Below are positions 36,212-45,128 of a DNA stretch of 64,000 nt, in pieces. The position numbers were made by a program, and so were the translations under genes. How positions within the stretch are numbered: position 1 is the stretch's first letter; each line of letters starts with the position of its first letter. This DNA is from an uncultured Prevotella sp. (GTDB lineage: Bacteria; Bacteroidota; Bacteroidia; Bacteroidales; Bacteroidaceae), in assembly GCA_944321295.1 (NCBI GenBank), contig CALUKU010000014.1, positions 1-64,000 on the forward strand, in the 5' to 3' direction. The notes under the pieces are model-generated. The model saw nothing but the letters and a program-made list of their open reading frames with translations. It was not told where the DNA came from and made no database searches.

Positions 36212-36365
36212 TTAATTCATAATGCATAATGCACAATTCATAATGCATAATCAAAGCTGCGCATCGCATAAAAGCAATTATTCACAACCATAAAGACACT
36301 CTCCATAATTTCTGCGGCGCATGCCCCGATTATGAATTGTGCATTATGCATTATTAATTATTATG
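36212..36365. repeat. Foldback element, CATAATG-type arms (dnaG-cls junction)
   Basis: Left arm 36212-36252 and right arm 36328-36365 share 24 bp of perfect complement made of CATAATG-like units. The 75-nt loop contains GCGCATGCCC, also present in the loop at 41724-41733. The right arm encodes the last residues of DnaG and its stop. Confidence 0.8.
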
Positions 36366-38278
36366 TCGTTGCCCAGCTCCTTGGCGATGGCGTTGCGGAT
36401 GACCTGCATGTCCTTGTATTCGGCCATCAGTTTCATCATCTTGTCCGTATCGCCGACGGCGAGGTTTATCTCGCGCTGCAAATCTTTCAGATGTTGCTCT
36501 ACGTAAGCCATGCGGAAGTCAAGTATCAGGTGCTCCACCTGGTTGCGCAGGGTGTCTTCGTCGCGCCTTACCTGCAGACTCTTGCTCAGCTGGAAATGGT
36601 CGATGGCCATGTCGGTGGCGGTGCGGCTGACGTCTACGTCGGGATGATGGGTGAAATACTCCTCTGCGTTGAAACCCGGGTCGTCGTTATGTTCTACGGC
36701 CTCGGCCAGCATGCGGTTGTACAGGTCGTTCTTGAACGTCAGGTTGTCGGCGCCAAGGTCGTAACTGATATACTGCGCAACGCTTAGGTCAATCGTGCCG
36801 CCGTCTTCCGTTTCGACGCCCTTGTAAAGTATTTCCTGCCCGTAGCGCACAACCATTTGCATAAGCATGTATTCAACGCTTGGCTGCTGAGCCACCTGTC
36901 CGAGCGGCTGAAGCGGTTTCACGGGGCCTTCGGCCTTGGCCTCCTCGCGGCGCTGTTCCTTGCGTTTCTCCTCGATGTCGCCGCGTATGAACTGATTGGC
37001 CGTGTTGATTAGCGTAGCCTCGCTCATGCCGAGGCGATGGGCACATTCGGCAAGATAGGTGGCACGCATTATCTGGTCTTGTATCACCGACACGCTTTTC
37101 ACAATACTGCTGATGGCCTCAGAACGCTTGACGGGGTCGGTGACGCCCTTTAGCAGAAGGTTGGTCTTGAACTCTATGAAGTCGGTCTGGTGTGCCTCGA
37201 TGTAGTCGCGGAACTCCTGCGCGGGGTGCTTGCGTGCGAAGCTGTCGGGGTCGTCGCCGTCGGGCAGCAGCAGCACCTTTACGTTCATGCCCTCGGCCAG
37301 CAGCATGTCGATACCGCGTATCGAGGCGTGTATGCCGGCGGCGTCGCCGTCATAAAGCACGGTGATGTTGCTGGTGAAGCGGCGGATAAGGCGTATCTGC
37401 CCCGTGGTGAGCGACGTGCCAGACGACGCCACGACATTCTCTACGCCGCTTTGGTGCATCGACGTAACGTCGATATATCCCTCAACGAGGTAGCAGCGGT
37501 CTTGCTTCGTTATGGCGTGCTTCGCCTGGAATATGCCGTAAAGCTCGTTGCTCTTGTGGTAGATGAGCGACTCGGGCGAGTTGACATACTTCGCCGCCTT
37601 CTTGTTATTGTCGAGGATGCGCCCTCCGAAAGCCACTACGCGCCCCGTTACGGTGTGCACGGGAAAGATTACGCGCCCGGCGTAGCGGTCTTGCAGGGTG
37701 CCGTCTTCCTTGCGGTAGCACAGACCCGTGTCTACGAGGAACTGCTCTTTGAAGCCCTTTGCCAGCGCAGCCTTTGCCAGCGCGTCGCGCTCTGGCATGG
37801 CATAACCCAGCTTGAAGCTGTTTATAGTGTCGTCGCGGAAGCCGCGCGAGCGGAAGTATGCCAGGCCTATGGCCTTTCCCCTCTCGGTGTCGAGCAGGTT
37901 CTCGCGGAAGTAATTCTGCGCCCACTCATTAATGATGAACAGGCTCTCGCGCTCGCTTTGCTCGCGCTTCTCGTCGTCAGTAAGCTCTCGCTCGTGTATC
38001 TCAATGTTGTATTTCTTAGCCAGCCAGCGCAGGGCCTCGGGGTAGGTCATCTGCTCGTGCTCCATGATGAAGCCGACGACGTTGCCCCCCTTGCCGCAGG
38101 AAAAGCAGTGGCAGTAGCCCTTCGACGGCGACACTACGAACGAGGGCGTCTTCTCGTCGTGGAACGGGCACAGGCCCTTATAGTTCACCCCGGCCTTGCG
38201 CAGGGTGACAAACTCCGACACGACGTCGACGATGTTCGCCGCGTCCATTATCTTGTCAATAGTCGCCTTGTCAATCAT
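36344..38278 (-). CDS. dnaG: DNA primase DnaG
   Basis: DnaG makes RNA primers at the replication fork. The 644-residue protein starts at [16 protein letters not shown] (38278); upstream in-frame codons belong to dinD in another frame. It has the CHC2 zinc finger ([11 protein letters not shown], then [11 protein letters not shown]), the catalytic core (LVEGYIDV and VLYDGDAAG) and a helicase-binding C-domain. Its start overlaps the dinD stop by 8 bp. The last residues (IIINNA) come from a foldback arm, so the native end may have been altered. Confidence 0.95.
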   Translation of the reverse strand: MIDKATIDKIMDAANIVDVVSEFVTLRKAGVNYKGLCPFHDEKTPSFVVSPSKGYCHCFSCGKGGNVVGFIMEHEQMTYPEALRWLAKKYNIEIHERELTDDEKREQSERESLFIINEWAQNYFRENLLDTERGKAIGLAYFRSRGFRDDTINSFKLGYAMPERDALAKAALAKGFKEQFLVDTGLCYRKEDGTLQDRYAGRVIFPVHTVTGRVVAFGGRILDNNKKAAKYVNSPESLIYHKSNELYGIFQAKHAITKQDRCYLVEGYIDVTSMHQSGVENVVASSGTSLTTGQIRLIRRFTSNITVLYDGDAAGIHASIRGIDMLLAEGMNVKVLLLPDGDDPDSFARKHPAQEFRDYIEAHQTDFIEFKTNLLLKGVTDPVKRSEAISSIVKSVSVIQDQIMRATYLAECAHRLGMSEATLINTANQFIRGDIEEKRKEQRREEAKAEGPVKPLQPLGQVAQQPSVEYMLMQMVVRYGQEILYKGVETEDGGTIDLSVAQYISYDLGADNLTFKNDLYNRMLAEAVEHNDDPGFNAEEYFTHHPDVDVSRTATDMAIDHFQLSKSLQVRRDEDTLRNQVEHLILDFRMAYVEQHLKDLQREINLAVGDTDKMMKLMAEYKDMQVIRNAIAKELGNDIIINNA

Positions 38279-39119
38279 CCGTGTGTCCTTTTTGCCTGTT
38301 CTTTTTTGTGAGCGATTTCTCCTCCGACTTAAGACGCCGTTCAACTTTCCTTACGTCTTCACCCGGTGGAAGTTGCTCAGGCACTATGCCACGCTGCAAC
38401 AGCATGTTGCGCACGGCCGTATTGTTTTCAACATGCTCCCTACCTATATCCTGCCGACCATGCAAGTCTTTTTGCTGCACATTCACCGACGTCATTTCGG
38501 CTGCGAAATCCTTCGCCTTTATGCTTATTGTCGGCAGGAAGTCAGCAAGCGGTCGGTTTTCAGGCGCGCCAAGCTTGCGCTTAAGCACAGCCGTGTCAAG
38601 GCGGAACAACGCCTTATCCCCATTTGAACGTATAAGAGCAAAGCCCTTGCCGTCAATCCCTCTTTCATAAAGAATACCCGACAAGCGCTTCTCAGTATCT
38701 GCCAATTTAGTGCGTGCCCGCACGCGCTCATACTCCAGAATTCGTTTCTGCACAAGCTCCGCACGCCTCGTCTGAACTGCAAAATAACTTTGTGCGAACG
38801 CCACCTGCGGCTTACGTGGGTCACCGTTTTGCGCCACCAGGTAACAGGCGTACCTCGTAAGCATATAATCCGTGATTTCGCGCTGCGCTCCTTTGCCCAG
38901 TTCTATCATTTTGCCGACGTCGGCAAAATGATACTCCACCTCCTGTCCTGCATTGACACAGGCAGCCTTTGCCTTGTCGATAATGTTCTCAAAGTTACGC
39001 CATTGGGCATAGCCCAAAAGTTCAGACAATTCTCTTGCGCTCCAACACTCGACACCTTCGTAATCGTTCGCTATCGCCTCAAACCGGCTGAACAACGCTA
39101 TTATATCTTCGGTCTTCAT
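38271..39119 (-). CDS. dinD: DinD-like protein with BRO-N domain
   Basis: The 282-residue protein starts at [18 protein letters not shown] (39119), inside a longer frame. [20 protein letters not shown] is the BRO-N domain; [20 protein letters not shown] and [12 protein letters not shown] match the DinD family. In E. coli, DinD is SOS-induced and inhibits RecA filaments. Here it overlaps dnaG by 8 bp, so both are probably translated together. Three 66-bp promoter-bearing repeats lie directly upstream. Confidence 0.9.
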   Translation of the reverse strand: MKTEDIIALFSRFEAIANDYEGVECWSARELSELLGYAQWRNFENIIDKAKAACVNAGQEVEYHFADVGKMIELGKGAQREITDYMLTRYACYLVAQNGDPRKPQVAFAQSYFAVQTRRAELVQKRILEYERVRARTKLADTEKRLSGILYERGIDGKGFALIRSNGDKALFRLDTAVLKRKLGAPENRPLADFLPTISIKAKDFAAEMTSVNVQQKDLHGRQDIGREHVENNTAVRNMLLQRGIVPEQLPPGEDVRKVERRLKSEEKSLTKKNRQKGHTDD

Positions 39120-39183
39120 ACTCACATTACAATACACCATGGCAACAGCTCTTCAAATGAAACTGTGTTACTGCCAATATTAT

Positions 39184-39392
39184 ATGCAAAGATAATGCAA
39201 ACGAGCGGAAAGAGAACTTGTTCTCAGTTTCCCGAGTGCAGCTTATCTTATGCAAAGATAACGCAAACGAGAGGAATGTAAGCTTGCTTACTAATTCCCG
39301 AGTGCAGCTTATCTTATGCAAAGATAATGCAAACGAGAGGAATGTAAGCTTGCTTACTAATTCCCGAGTGCAGCTTATCTTATGCAAAGATA
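39184..39392 (-). repeat. Three 66-bp promoter-bearing units upstream of dinD
   Basis: ATGCAAAGATA begins at 39184, 39250, 39316 and 39382, an exact 66-bp period. On the minus strand each unit carries TATCTTTGC. The palindromic centre is GAGAACTTGTTCTC in the unit nearest dinD and GTAAGCTTGCTTAC in the other two. Short open frames through it are artefacts of the period (22 codons). Confidence 0.8.
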
Positions 39393-39717
39393 CATAATAA
39401 AATCGGTGAACGGATTTATTATGCCCTTTTTTATAACGAAAAAACATCAGCAACCGGCATTAACCATCAACATGACACCGACCTTACATAAAATCAAAAA
39501 CACACTCATGACGCATGGAAACATAACAAAATGTCACTACGGATAATGTCTTAAGAAAACGCGCAAATAGGTAAGAAACAACGTCATCAGCCGATAACCA
39601 AAGAGCCATTTGCCGTGCATTATCATGCGAACGACGCCATATCGCCAACCAATAAGCCGTATTCGCACGCATAAAACATGACTATCAAGCACCAAAAGAC
39701 CGCCGACTGCCTCTCAA

Positions 39718-39768
39718 CATGTTACCTTTTACATCATAAAAAGCCACCTTTTGCACCAAAAACGATCG
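39718..39768. repeat. Short AAAAGG/CCTTTT cluster
   Basis: GTTACCTTTTACATCATAAAAAGCCACCTTTTGC resembles the clusters elsewhere but is shorter. No gene lies in 39393-39834. Confidence 0.35.
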
Positions 39769-39834
39769 TTAGACAATGCACATTTCAACAGCAGATAGAT
39801 ATAAAGTCCTGTTAATAAAGGTATTACCTTTGCA

Positions 39835-39842
39835 CACCTGAC
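39835..39842 (+). promoter_or_regulatory. Orphan promoter -7 box
   Basis: TACCTTTGC, an exact match, lies about 330 bp before the META gene, which has a nearer box at 40088. It would read through the foldback element at 39929. Confidence 0.35.
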
Positions 39843-39928
39843 ACCGCCGTATTTACCGCCGGACGCAAGAGAAACGAAAATAACGCGCCGTGGAAGCCTC
39901 ATCGAAAATCAATGTGTAAGCAAAAGGC

Positions 39929-40053
39929 ATAAAATTAAAAATTGAGAGTCAAGAACCGAAAGCCGGCACGTTAAGCAATTAAGAAAACACGTCACGCCCG
40001 CTGTCAGCCCAAGCACATTTTCTTAATTCTTAACTCTTAATTCTTAATTTTAA
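39929..40053. repeat. Foldback element, TTAAGAA-type arms (upstream of the META gene)
   Basis: Right arm 40017-40053 is a clean tandem of CTTAATT units; the left arm (39929-39987) is the complement interrupted by about 15 nt of GC-rich sequence. The loop ends in AAGCACAT, close to AAGGCACAT at the end of the gene-bearing element at 42843. This is the only copy in a divergent spacer. Confidence 0.65.
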
Positions 40054-40087
40054 GCTCATAACTCCCTATTTTACAACGTAAAACATG

Positions 40088-40095
40088 TATCTTTG
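40088..40095 (+). promoter_or_regulatory. Promoter -7 box for the META gene
   Basis: TATCTTTGC lies 78 bp before the ATG at 40173. Confidence 0.6.
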
Positions 40096-40172
40096 CAGCC
40101 TGATTACATCACGGCGCACCGCGCCGTAAGGAACAGGTCTTAGTTTTTAACAGTAAAAGAAAGGATTAAAAG

Positions 40173-40607
40173 ATGAAAAAGTCACTCATTGCCTTATTCA
40201 TGGCGGGCACGTTAGCCGGCCTGTCATCATGCGGAACGGCACGCAACGCCGCAGGCTCCATCAAGGCGCTCGACGGCGAATGGAAGATAACCGAGGTCGA
40301 CGGCCAGGGCATATCCTCGACCGACAACGGCAGCGAGGCCTTCATCGGACTCGACGTCAAGGAGATGCGCCTCTACGGCAGCACCAGCTGCAACAGGCTG
40401 CTGGGCGGCTTCGAGGCCGACACCAAAAAGGGCACGATATCGTTCGGCCAGACAGGCTCGACGCGGATGATGTGCCCCGACATGGAAACCGAGCGCAAGG
40501 TGCTCGACGCCATAGGCAAGGTCACCAAATATGAAATAACCCCCGACGGCAAGATGGCCTTCAAGTCGGCCGACGGAACGACGGTGATGAAGCTTGAGAA
40601 AAAGTAG
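40173..40607 (+). CDS. META-domain (HslJ-like) lipoprotein
   Basis: The 144-residue protein has a lipoprotein signal with the lipobox LSSC (Cys near residue 21), then one META domain: GEWKITEVDGQ, GSTSCNRLLGGFE, ISFGQTGSTRMMCP. E. coli HslJ is a heat-inducible outer-membrane protein linked to novobiocin resistance; the role here is unknown. Single gene with its own promoter box. A hairpin at 40635-40690 (CCACCCCTG arms) follows. Confidence 0.88.
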   Translation: MKKSLIALFMAGTLAGLSSCGTARNAAGSIKALDGEWKITEVDGQGISSTDNGSEAFIGLDVKEMRLYGSTSCNRLLGGFEADTKKGTISFGQTGSTRMMCPDMETERKVLDAIGKVTKYEITPDGKMAFKSADGTTVMKLEKK

Positions 40608-40634
40608 AAACCGCCTAAGTAAAACCACAAAGCA

Positions 40635-40690
40635 TCCACCCCTGCCCTAACTATCGGAGAGAGTTAACCCAATAGCGAGGTCAGGGGTGG
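40635..40690 (+). terminator. Hairpin after the META gene
   Basis: CCACCCCTG (about 40636) pairs with CAGGGGTGG (about 40682) around a 38-nt loop; TTAAGTAG and CTTACTTTTT follow. A related short hairpin (CCTCCCC, GGAGGGG) is at 53944-53970. Confidence 0.45.
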
Positions 40691-40746
40691 TTGTTAAGTA
40701 GTCTTACTTTTTAAACCTTTTCCTTTGCCGCACGGCAAAAAATCCG

Positions 40747-40754
40747 TATTTTTG
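40747..40754 (+). promoter_or_regulatory. Promoter -7 box for the etf operon
   Basis: TATTTTTGC lies 32 bp before the etfB ATG. Confidence 0.6.
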
Positions 40755-40785
40755 CAATCGGAATCACACATTATTATATATAATT

Positions 40786-41655
40786 ATGAAACTTAAAATC
40801 ATCGTACTTGCCAAGCAAGTACCCGACACGAGGAATGTAGGCAAGGACGCCATGACCGCCGAAGGCACCGTCAACCGCGCCGCACTGCCCGCAATCTTCA
40901 ATCCTGAAGACCTAAACGCTCTCGAACAGGCACTGCGCCTGAAAGAACAAAATCCCGGCTCAACCGTAGGCATACTTACCATGGGACCTCCGCGCGCGGC
41001 CGAAATCATCCGCCAGGGCCTCTACCGCGGCGCCGACACCGGCTGGCTGCTGACCGACCGTCTGTTTGCCGGAGCCGACACGCTCGCCACGTCATACGCC
41101 CTCGCAACGGCCATTAGCCACATCGGCGGAGCCGACGTCATCATAGGCGGACGCCAGGCCATCGACGGCGACACGGCACAAGTAGGCCCGCAGGTGGCTC
41201 AGAAGCTCGGCCTGTCGCAGGTAACCTACGCCGAGGAAATACTTAAGTGCGAGGACGGCAAGCTCACCATCCGCCGCCACATCGACGGCGGCGTTGAAAC
41301 CGTTGAGGCTCCCATGCCCATCGTAATAACCGTCAACGGCAGCGCGGCACCGTGCCGCCCGTGCAACGCCAAGCTCGTGATGAAATACAAATATGCCACC
41401 GTGCCGCTCGAGCGCACGCCCGAAACGCCGCACGCCGAGCTGTACGAGACACGCCCCTACCTGACGCTCAACCAATGGTCCGTAGCCGACATCGACGGCG
41501 ATCCGCAGCAGTGCGGCCTCGCAGGCTCGCCCACCAAGGTGAAAGCCGTCAAGAACATCGTGTTCCAAGCAAAAGAAAGCAAAACCCTTACTGGCAGCGA
41601 CGCCGACATTGAAGGCATGATAAAGGAGCTGCTCGAGGAAAAGATTATCGGATAG
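40786..41655 (+). CDS. etfB: Electron transfer flavoprotein, beta subunit
   Basis: EtfB pairs with EtfA to carry electrons from acyl-CoA dehydrogenase. The 289-residue protein starts MKLKIIVLAKQVPDT and has GILTMGPPRAAEIIRQGLYRG, DVIIGGRQAIDGDTAQVGPQ (AMP-binding region) and the beta signature TIRRHIDGGVETVEAPMPIV. It is first in the etfB-etfA-acyl-CoA dehydrogenase operon, with a perfect foldback element in the 150-bp gap before etfA. Confidence 0.95.
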   Translation: MKLKIIVLAKQVPDTRNVGKDAMTAEGTVNRAALPAIFNPEDLNALEQALRLKEQNPGSTVGILTMGPPRAAEIIRQGLYRGADTGWLLTDRLFAGADTLATSYALATAISHIGGADVIIGGRQAIDGDTAQVGPQVAQKLGLSQVTYAEEILKCEDGKLTIRRHIDGGVETVEAPMPIVITVNGSAAPCRPCNAKLVMKYKYATVPLERTPETPHAELYETRPYLTLNQWSVADIDGDPQQCGLAGSPTKVKAVKNIVFQAKESKTLTGSDADIEGMIKELLEEKIIG

Positions 41656-41676
41656 TTTCTAATTATGGACAATCAT

Positions 41677-41791
41677 GGAGTTAAGGAGTAATGGAGTTAA
41701 GGAGTTAAGACAAATGCCATGTTGCGCATGCCCTGCGTCGCGACAGCAAAGCCATTGTCTTAACTCCTTAACTCCATTACTCCTTAACTCC
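41677..41791. repeat. Foldback element, GGAGTTAA-type arms (etfB-etfA junction)
   Basis: A perfect 37-bp inverted repeat (41677-41713 and 41755-41791) of GGAGTTAA-like units flanks a 41-nt loop. GACAAATGC begins the loop side and AAAGCCATTGTC ends it. Both ends resemble those of the gene-bearing element at 42843 (GACAAATGC and AAGGCACATGTC). It starts 22 bp after the etfB stop. Confidence 0.9.
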
Positions 41792-41805
41792 TAAAAAATA
41801 AAACA

Positions 41806-42828
41806 ATGAACAACGTATTCGTATATTGCGAGATAGAAGGCACTACCGTTGCCGAGGTATCTCAAGAGTTGCTCACCAAGGGCCGCAAGCTTGCCAACCA
41901 GCTTGGCGTAGAGCTGCACGCCGTGGTTGCCGGCACAGGCATTAAAGACAAAGTTGAAAGCCAGATACTGCCTTACGGCGTAGACAAGCTGTTCGTCTTC
42001 GACGCCGAAGGCCTGTTCCCATACACGTCGGCACCCCATACGTCAATCATGGTGAACCTCTTCAAGGAGGAGAAACCCCAGATTTGCCTCATGGGAGCCA
42101 CCGTCATAGGCCGCGACCTGGGACCGCGCGTGTCGTCGTCGCTCACCAGCGGACTCACCGCAGACTGCACACAGCTCGAAATCGGCGACTATGACGACAA
42201 GAAAGCGGACAAGCATTACGACAACCTTCTTTACCAGATACGCCCCGCCTTCGGCGGTAACATCGTGGCAACGATCGTCAATCCCGACCATCGTCCGCAG
42301 ATGGCGACCGTCCGCAGCGGTGTGATGCAGAAGGCCCTGTATGACGGCAAGGCGAAGAACGAAGTGGTTTATCCCGACGCAAGCAAGTACACCGACCCGG
42401 CCGACTTCATCGTCAAGGTAATCGACCGCCACGTTGAGGCAGCCAAGCACAACCTCAAGGGCGCGCCCATCGTTGTCGCCGGAGGTTACGGAGTAGGCAG
42501 CAAGGAAGGCTTCGACCAGCTCTTCCAGCTCGCAAAAGAGCTGCACGGAGAGGTCGGCGCGAGCCGTGCGGCAGTTGACGCGGGCTTCGTTGACCACGAC
42601 AGACAAATCGGACAGACCGGCGTTACGGTGCATCCCAAGGTGTACATCGCCTGCGGTATCTCGGGCCAAATACAGCACATAGCCGGCATGCAGGACTCGG
42701 GCATAATCATTTCAATCAACAGCGACCCCGACGCTCCCATCAACCAGATTGCCGACTACGTGATAGTAGGCACGGTGGAAGACGTCGTTCCGAAGCTCAT
42801 CAAGTATTACAAGCAGAACAGTAAGTAA
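41806..42828 (+). CDS. etfA: Electron transfer flavoprotein, alpha subunit
   Basis: EtfA binds FAD. The 340-residue protein has an N-terminal domain with MGATVIGRDLGPRVSSSL and the C-terminal FAD domain with AGGYGVGSKEGFDQL, GASRAAVDAGF, IGQTGVTVHPKVYIACGISG and SINSDPDAPINQIADY. It is second in the operon; the spacer to the acyl-CoA dehydrogenase gene contains the gene-bearing foldback element. Confidence 0.95.
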   Translation: MNNVFVYCEIEGTTVAEVSQELLTKGRKLANQLGVELHAVVAGTGIKDKVESQILPYGVDKLFVFDAEGLFPYTSAPHTSIMVNLFKEEKPQICLMGATVIGRDLGPRVSSSLTSGLTADCTQLEIGDYDDKKADKHYDNLLYQIRPAFGGNIVATIVNPDHRPQMATVRSGVMQKALYDGKAKNEVVYPDASKYTDPADFIVKVIDRHVEAAKHNLKGAPIVVAGGYGVGSKEGFDQLFQLAKELHGEVGASRAAVDAGFVDHDRQIGQTGVTVHPKVYIACGISGQIQHIAGMQDSGIIISINSDPDAPINQIADYVIVGTVEDVVPKLIKYYKQNSK

Positions 42829-42842
42829 CTTTTTTAATAAGG

Positions 42843-43361
42843 AGTAAACAGGAGTTAATAGGAGTTAGCTCGCTACACTCGCCGGAGTTAACAGACAAAT
42901 GCTTTTATGACAAATAACTTCAAAAACATTGTAGCTTGGCAGATAGCACATGAATTTGTGCTATCTGTGTATGAAACGACAAAAAAGTTTCCTGCCACAG
43001 AAGCATTCGGACTAACTTCGCAATTCCAAAGAGCAGCAGTGTCAATTCCTGCAAACATAGCCGAAGGATACAGAAAATTAGGTAAAGCTGATAAACTTAG
43101 ATTTCTGAATATAGCCCAAGGCAGCGTGGAAGAATGTAGATATTACATCATCTTGGCAACAGACCTGAAATACATAACCGCTGAAGACGCAAAAAGCCTT
43201 CAGGTCTTGATTGAAAAGACAAGCTGGTATCTGAATTCATATTGTAAGGGAATAATAACAAACAACGGAGTAAAAGACGACATACAGCCGTAATCAGCAA
43301 CAAGGCACATGTCCGTTAACTCCGGCGCGAAGCGCCTAACTCCCGTTAACTCCTGCTAACT
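42843..43361. mobile_element. Foldback element carrying a four-helix-bundle gene
   Basis: Left flank 42843-42901 and right flank 43306-43361 are largely complementary (GGAGTTAA-type units, AGTTAACxGACA at the inner ends) and enclose one AT-rich gene. It occupies the whole etfA-acyl-CoA dehydrogenase gap, 15 bp after the etfA stop. No transposase, integrase or rRNA sequence is present. Mobility is inferred from its structure and from its resemblance to gene-less copies. Confidence 0.65.
42907..43293 (+). CDS. Four-helix-bundle protein (23S rRNA intervening-sequence protein family)
   Basis: The 128-residue protein is clearly of the S23/IVP family: NIVAWQIAHEFVLSVYETTK, FGLTSQFQRAAVSIPANIAEG and EECRYYIILATDLKYI are the family helices. 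Such proteins occur within 23S rRNA intervening sequences, as accessory proteins of diversity-generating retroelements, and as stand-alone genes. Their biochemical role is not settled; the fold is a pentamer-forming helical bundle. Base composition is more AT-rich than the flanking genes. It lies inside inverted-repeat flanks. Confidence 0.93.
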   Translation: MTNNFKNIVAWQIAHEFVLSVYETTKKFPATEAFGLTSQFQRAAVSIPANIAEGYRKLGKADKLRFLNIAQGSVEECRYYIILATDLKYITAEDAKSLQVLIEKTSWYLNSYCKGIITNNGVKDDIQP

Positions 43362-43381
43362 TCAATAAAAACATCAAAACA

Positions 43382-45106
43382 ATGGCTAACTATTATACAG
43401 ACCATCCGGAGTTTGAGTTCCACCTCAACCACCCGCTCATGAAGCGTATCGTGGAGCTGAAGGAGCGCAACTTCGCCGACAAGGACGAATACGCAGACGC
43501 GCCCGTTGACCATGAGGACGCCATCGAGAACTATAAAAGGATGTTGGAAATAACAGGCGACATCGCCGCAAACGTGCTCGAGCCCAACAGCGAGGAAGTA
43601 GACACAGAAGGCCCCCACCTCGTTGACGGCCGCATGCACTACGCATCGAAGACCTACGAGAACCTCGACGCCACCCGCAAAGCAGGACTTTGGGGCGTGT
43701 CAATGCCCCGCCGCTACGGCGGACTCAACATGCCGGTAACTCCCTACTCGATGGCTTCGGAGATTGTAGCAGCCGCCGACGCCGGCTTCCAGAACATCTG
43801 GAGCCTGCAGGACTGCATCGAAACCCTTTATGAGTTCGGCAACGAGGAGCAGAGACAGAAGTACATACCGCGCGTTTGCGCAGGAGAAACGATGAGTATG
43901 GACCTTACCGAGCCCGACGCCGGTTCCGACCTGCAGCGCGTAATGCTAAAAGCCACATACAGCGAGGAGCAGGGCTGCTGGCTGCTGAACGGCGTAAAGC
44001 GCTTCATTACGAACGGCGATTCAGACATACACCTCGTGCTCGCCCGCAGCGAAGCCGGCACACGCGACGGCCGCGGCCTGTCAATGTTCATCTATGACAA
44101 GAGGAACGGCGGCGTGACCGTGCGCCACATAGAGAACAAGCTCGGCATACACGGCTCGCCCACGTGCGAACTCGTGTTCAAGAACGCCAAGGCCGAGCTT
44201 TGCGGAAGCACCCGCCTGGGCCTCATCAAGTACGTCATGGCGCTGATGAACGGCGCCCGCCTGGGCATAGCAGCGCAGAGCGTAGGCGTAAGCCAGGCCG
44301 CATACAACGAGGCTTTGGCCTACGCCAAGGAGCGCAAGCAGTTTGACAAGGCCATCATAAACTTCCCCGCCGTCTACGACATGCTAGCGCGCATGAAAGC
44401 GAAGCTTGACGCCGGCCGCAGCATACTCTACATGACGGCGCGCTACGTCGACATCTACAAGGCTCTCGAGGACATCTCGCGCGAGCGCAAGCTTACGGCC
44501 GAGGAGCGCCAAGAGCTGAAGAAATACACCAAGCTGGCCGACGCCTTCACGCCCATCGCCAAGGGTATGAACTCAGAGTACGTCAACCAGAACGCTTACG
44601 ACGCCATCCAGGTGCACGGCGGCTCGGGCTTCATCATGGAGTACAAGTGTCAGCGCCTCTACCGCGACGCGCGCATCTTCTCAATCTACGAGGGAACAAC
44701 GCAGCTGCAGGTCGTAGCCGCCATACGCTACATCACCAACGGAACATACCTCGGCATAATGAAGGAAATGCTTGAGGGCGAGGTGGCCGAGGAGCTGAAG
44801 CCCCTGCAGGAGCGCACGAAGAAGATGGTTGAGCTGTACGAGCAGGCCGTAAACTACGTTAAGGAACTTGACAACCAGGAGGCCCACGACTTCCTCGGAC
44901 GCCGCCTGTATGACATGACAGGCGACATCCTCATGTCGCTGCTCATCCTTGACGACGCCACCCGCGCGCCTGAGCTTTTCACCAAGAGCGCCAACGTGTA
45001 CGTGCGCTACGCCGAGGAAGAGGTAATCGGCCACTACGCTTACGTAAAGAGCTTCATAGCCGAAGACTTGGTTAACTTCCGCGCAGCGGAGGCCGCAGCC
45101 GAGTAA
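43382..45106 (+). CDS. Acyl-CoA dehydrogenase family protein
   Basis: The 574-residue flavoenzyme oxidises an acyl-CoA and passes electrons to EtfAB, encoded just upstream. It has MSMDLTEPDAGSDLQRV (FAD and substrate binding), GVKRFITNGDSDIHLVLARS, GIAAQSVGVSQAAYNEALAYA and the catalytic-region IQVHGGSGFIMEYKCQRLYRD. The extra C-terminal region (about residues 440-574) marks the long Bacteroidetes type. Chain-length specificity is unknown. A hairpin at 45129 ends the operon. Confidence 0.93.
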   Translation: MANYYTDHPEFEFHLNHPLMKRIVELKERNFADKDEYADAPVDHEDAIENYKRMLEITGDIAANVLEPNSEEVDTEGPHLVDGRMHYASKTYENLDATRKAGLWGVSMPRRYGGLNMPVTPYSMASEIVAAADAGFQNIWSLQDCIETLYEFGNEEQRQKYIPRVCAGETMSMDLTEPDAGSDLQRVMLKATYSEEQGCWLLNGVKRFITNGDSDIHLVLARSEAGTRDGRGLSMFIYDKRNGGVTVRHIENKLGIHGSPTCELVFKNAKAELCGSTRLGLIKYVMALMNGARLGIAAQSVGVSQAAYNEALAYAKERKQFDKAIINFPAVYDMLARMKAKLDAGRSILYMTARYVDIYKALEDISRERKLTAEERQELKKYTKLADAFTPIAKGMNSEYVNQNAYDAIQVHGGSGFIMEYKCQRLYRDARIFSIYEGTTQLQVVAAIRYITNGTYLGIMKEMLEGEVAEELKPLQERTKKMVELYEQAVNYVKELDNQEAHDFLGRRLYDMTGDILMSLLILDDATRAPELFTKSANVYVRYAEEEVIGHYAYVKSFIAEDLVNFRAAEAAAE

Positions 45107-45128
45107 GCCGGTTACGTTATAACCGAAC

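Noticed and set aside
39127-39453. 108-codon open frame with repeated peptide segments
   Set aside because: It is a translation of the 66-bp repeat, whose length is a multiple of three; promoter boxes explain the sequence better.
42907-43293. Accessory (Avd) protein of a diversity-generating retroelement
   Set aside because: No reverse transcriptase or template/variable repeat pair is visible within the window.
41677-43361. CRISPR-like array in the etf region
   Set aside because: Units are 8 bp, arranged as inverted arms with no spacers of uniform length and no cas genes nearby.
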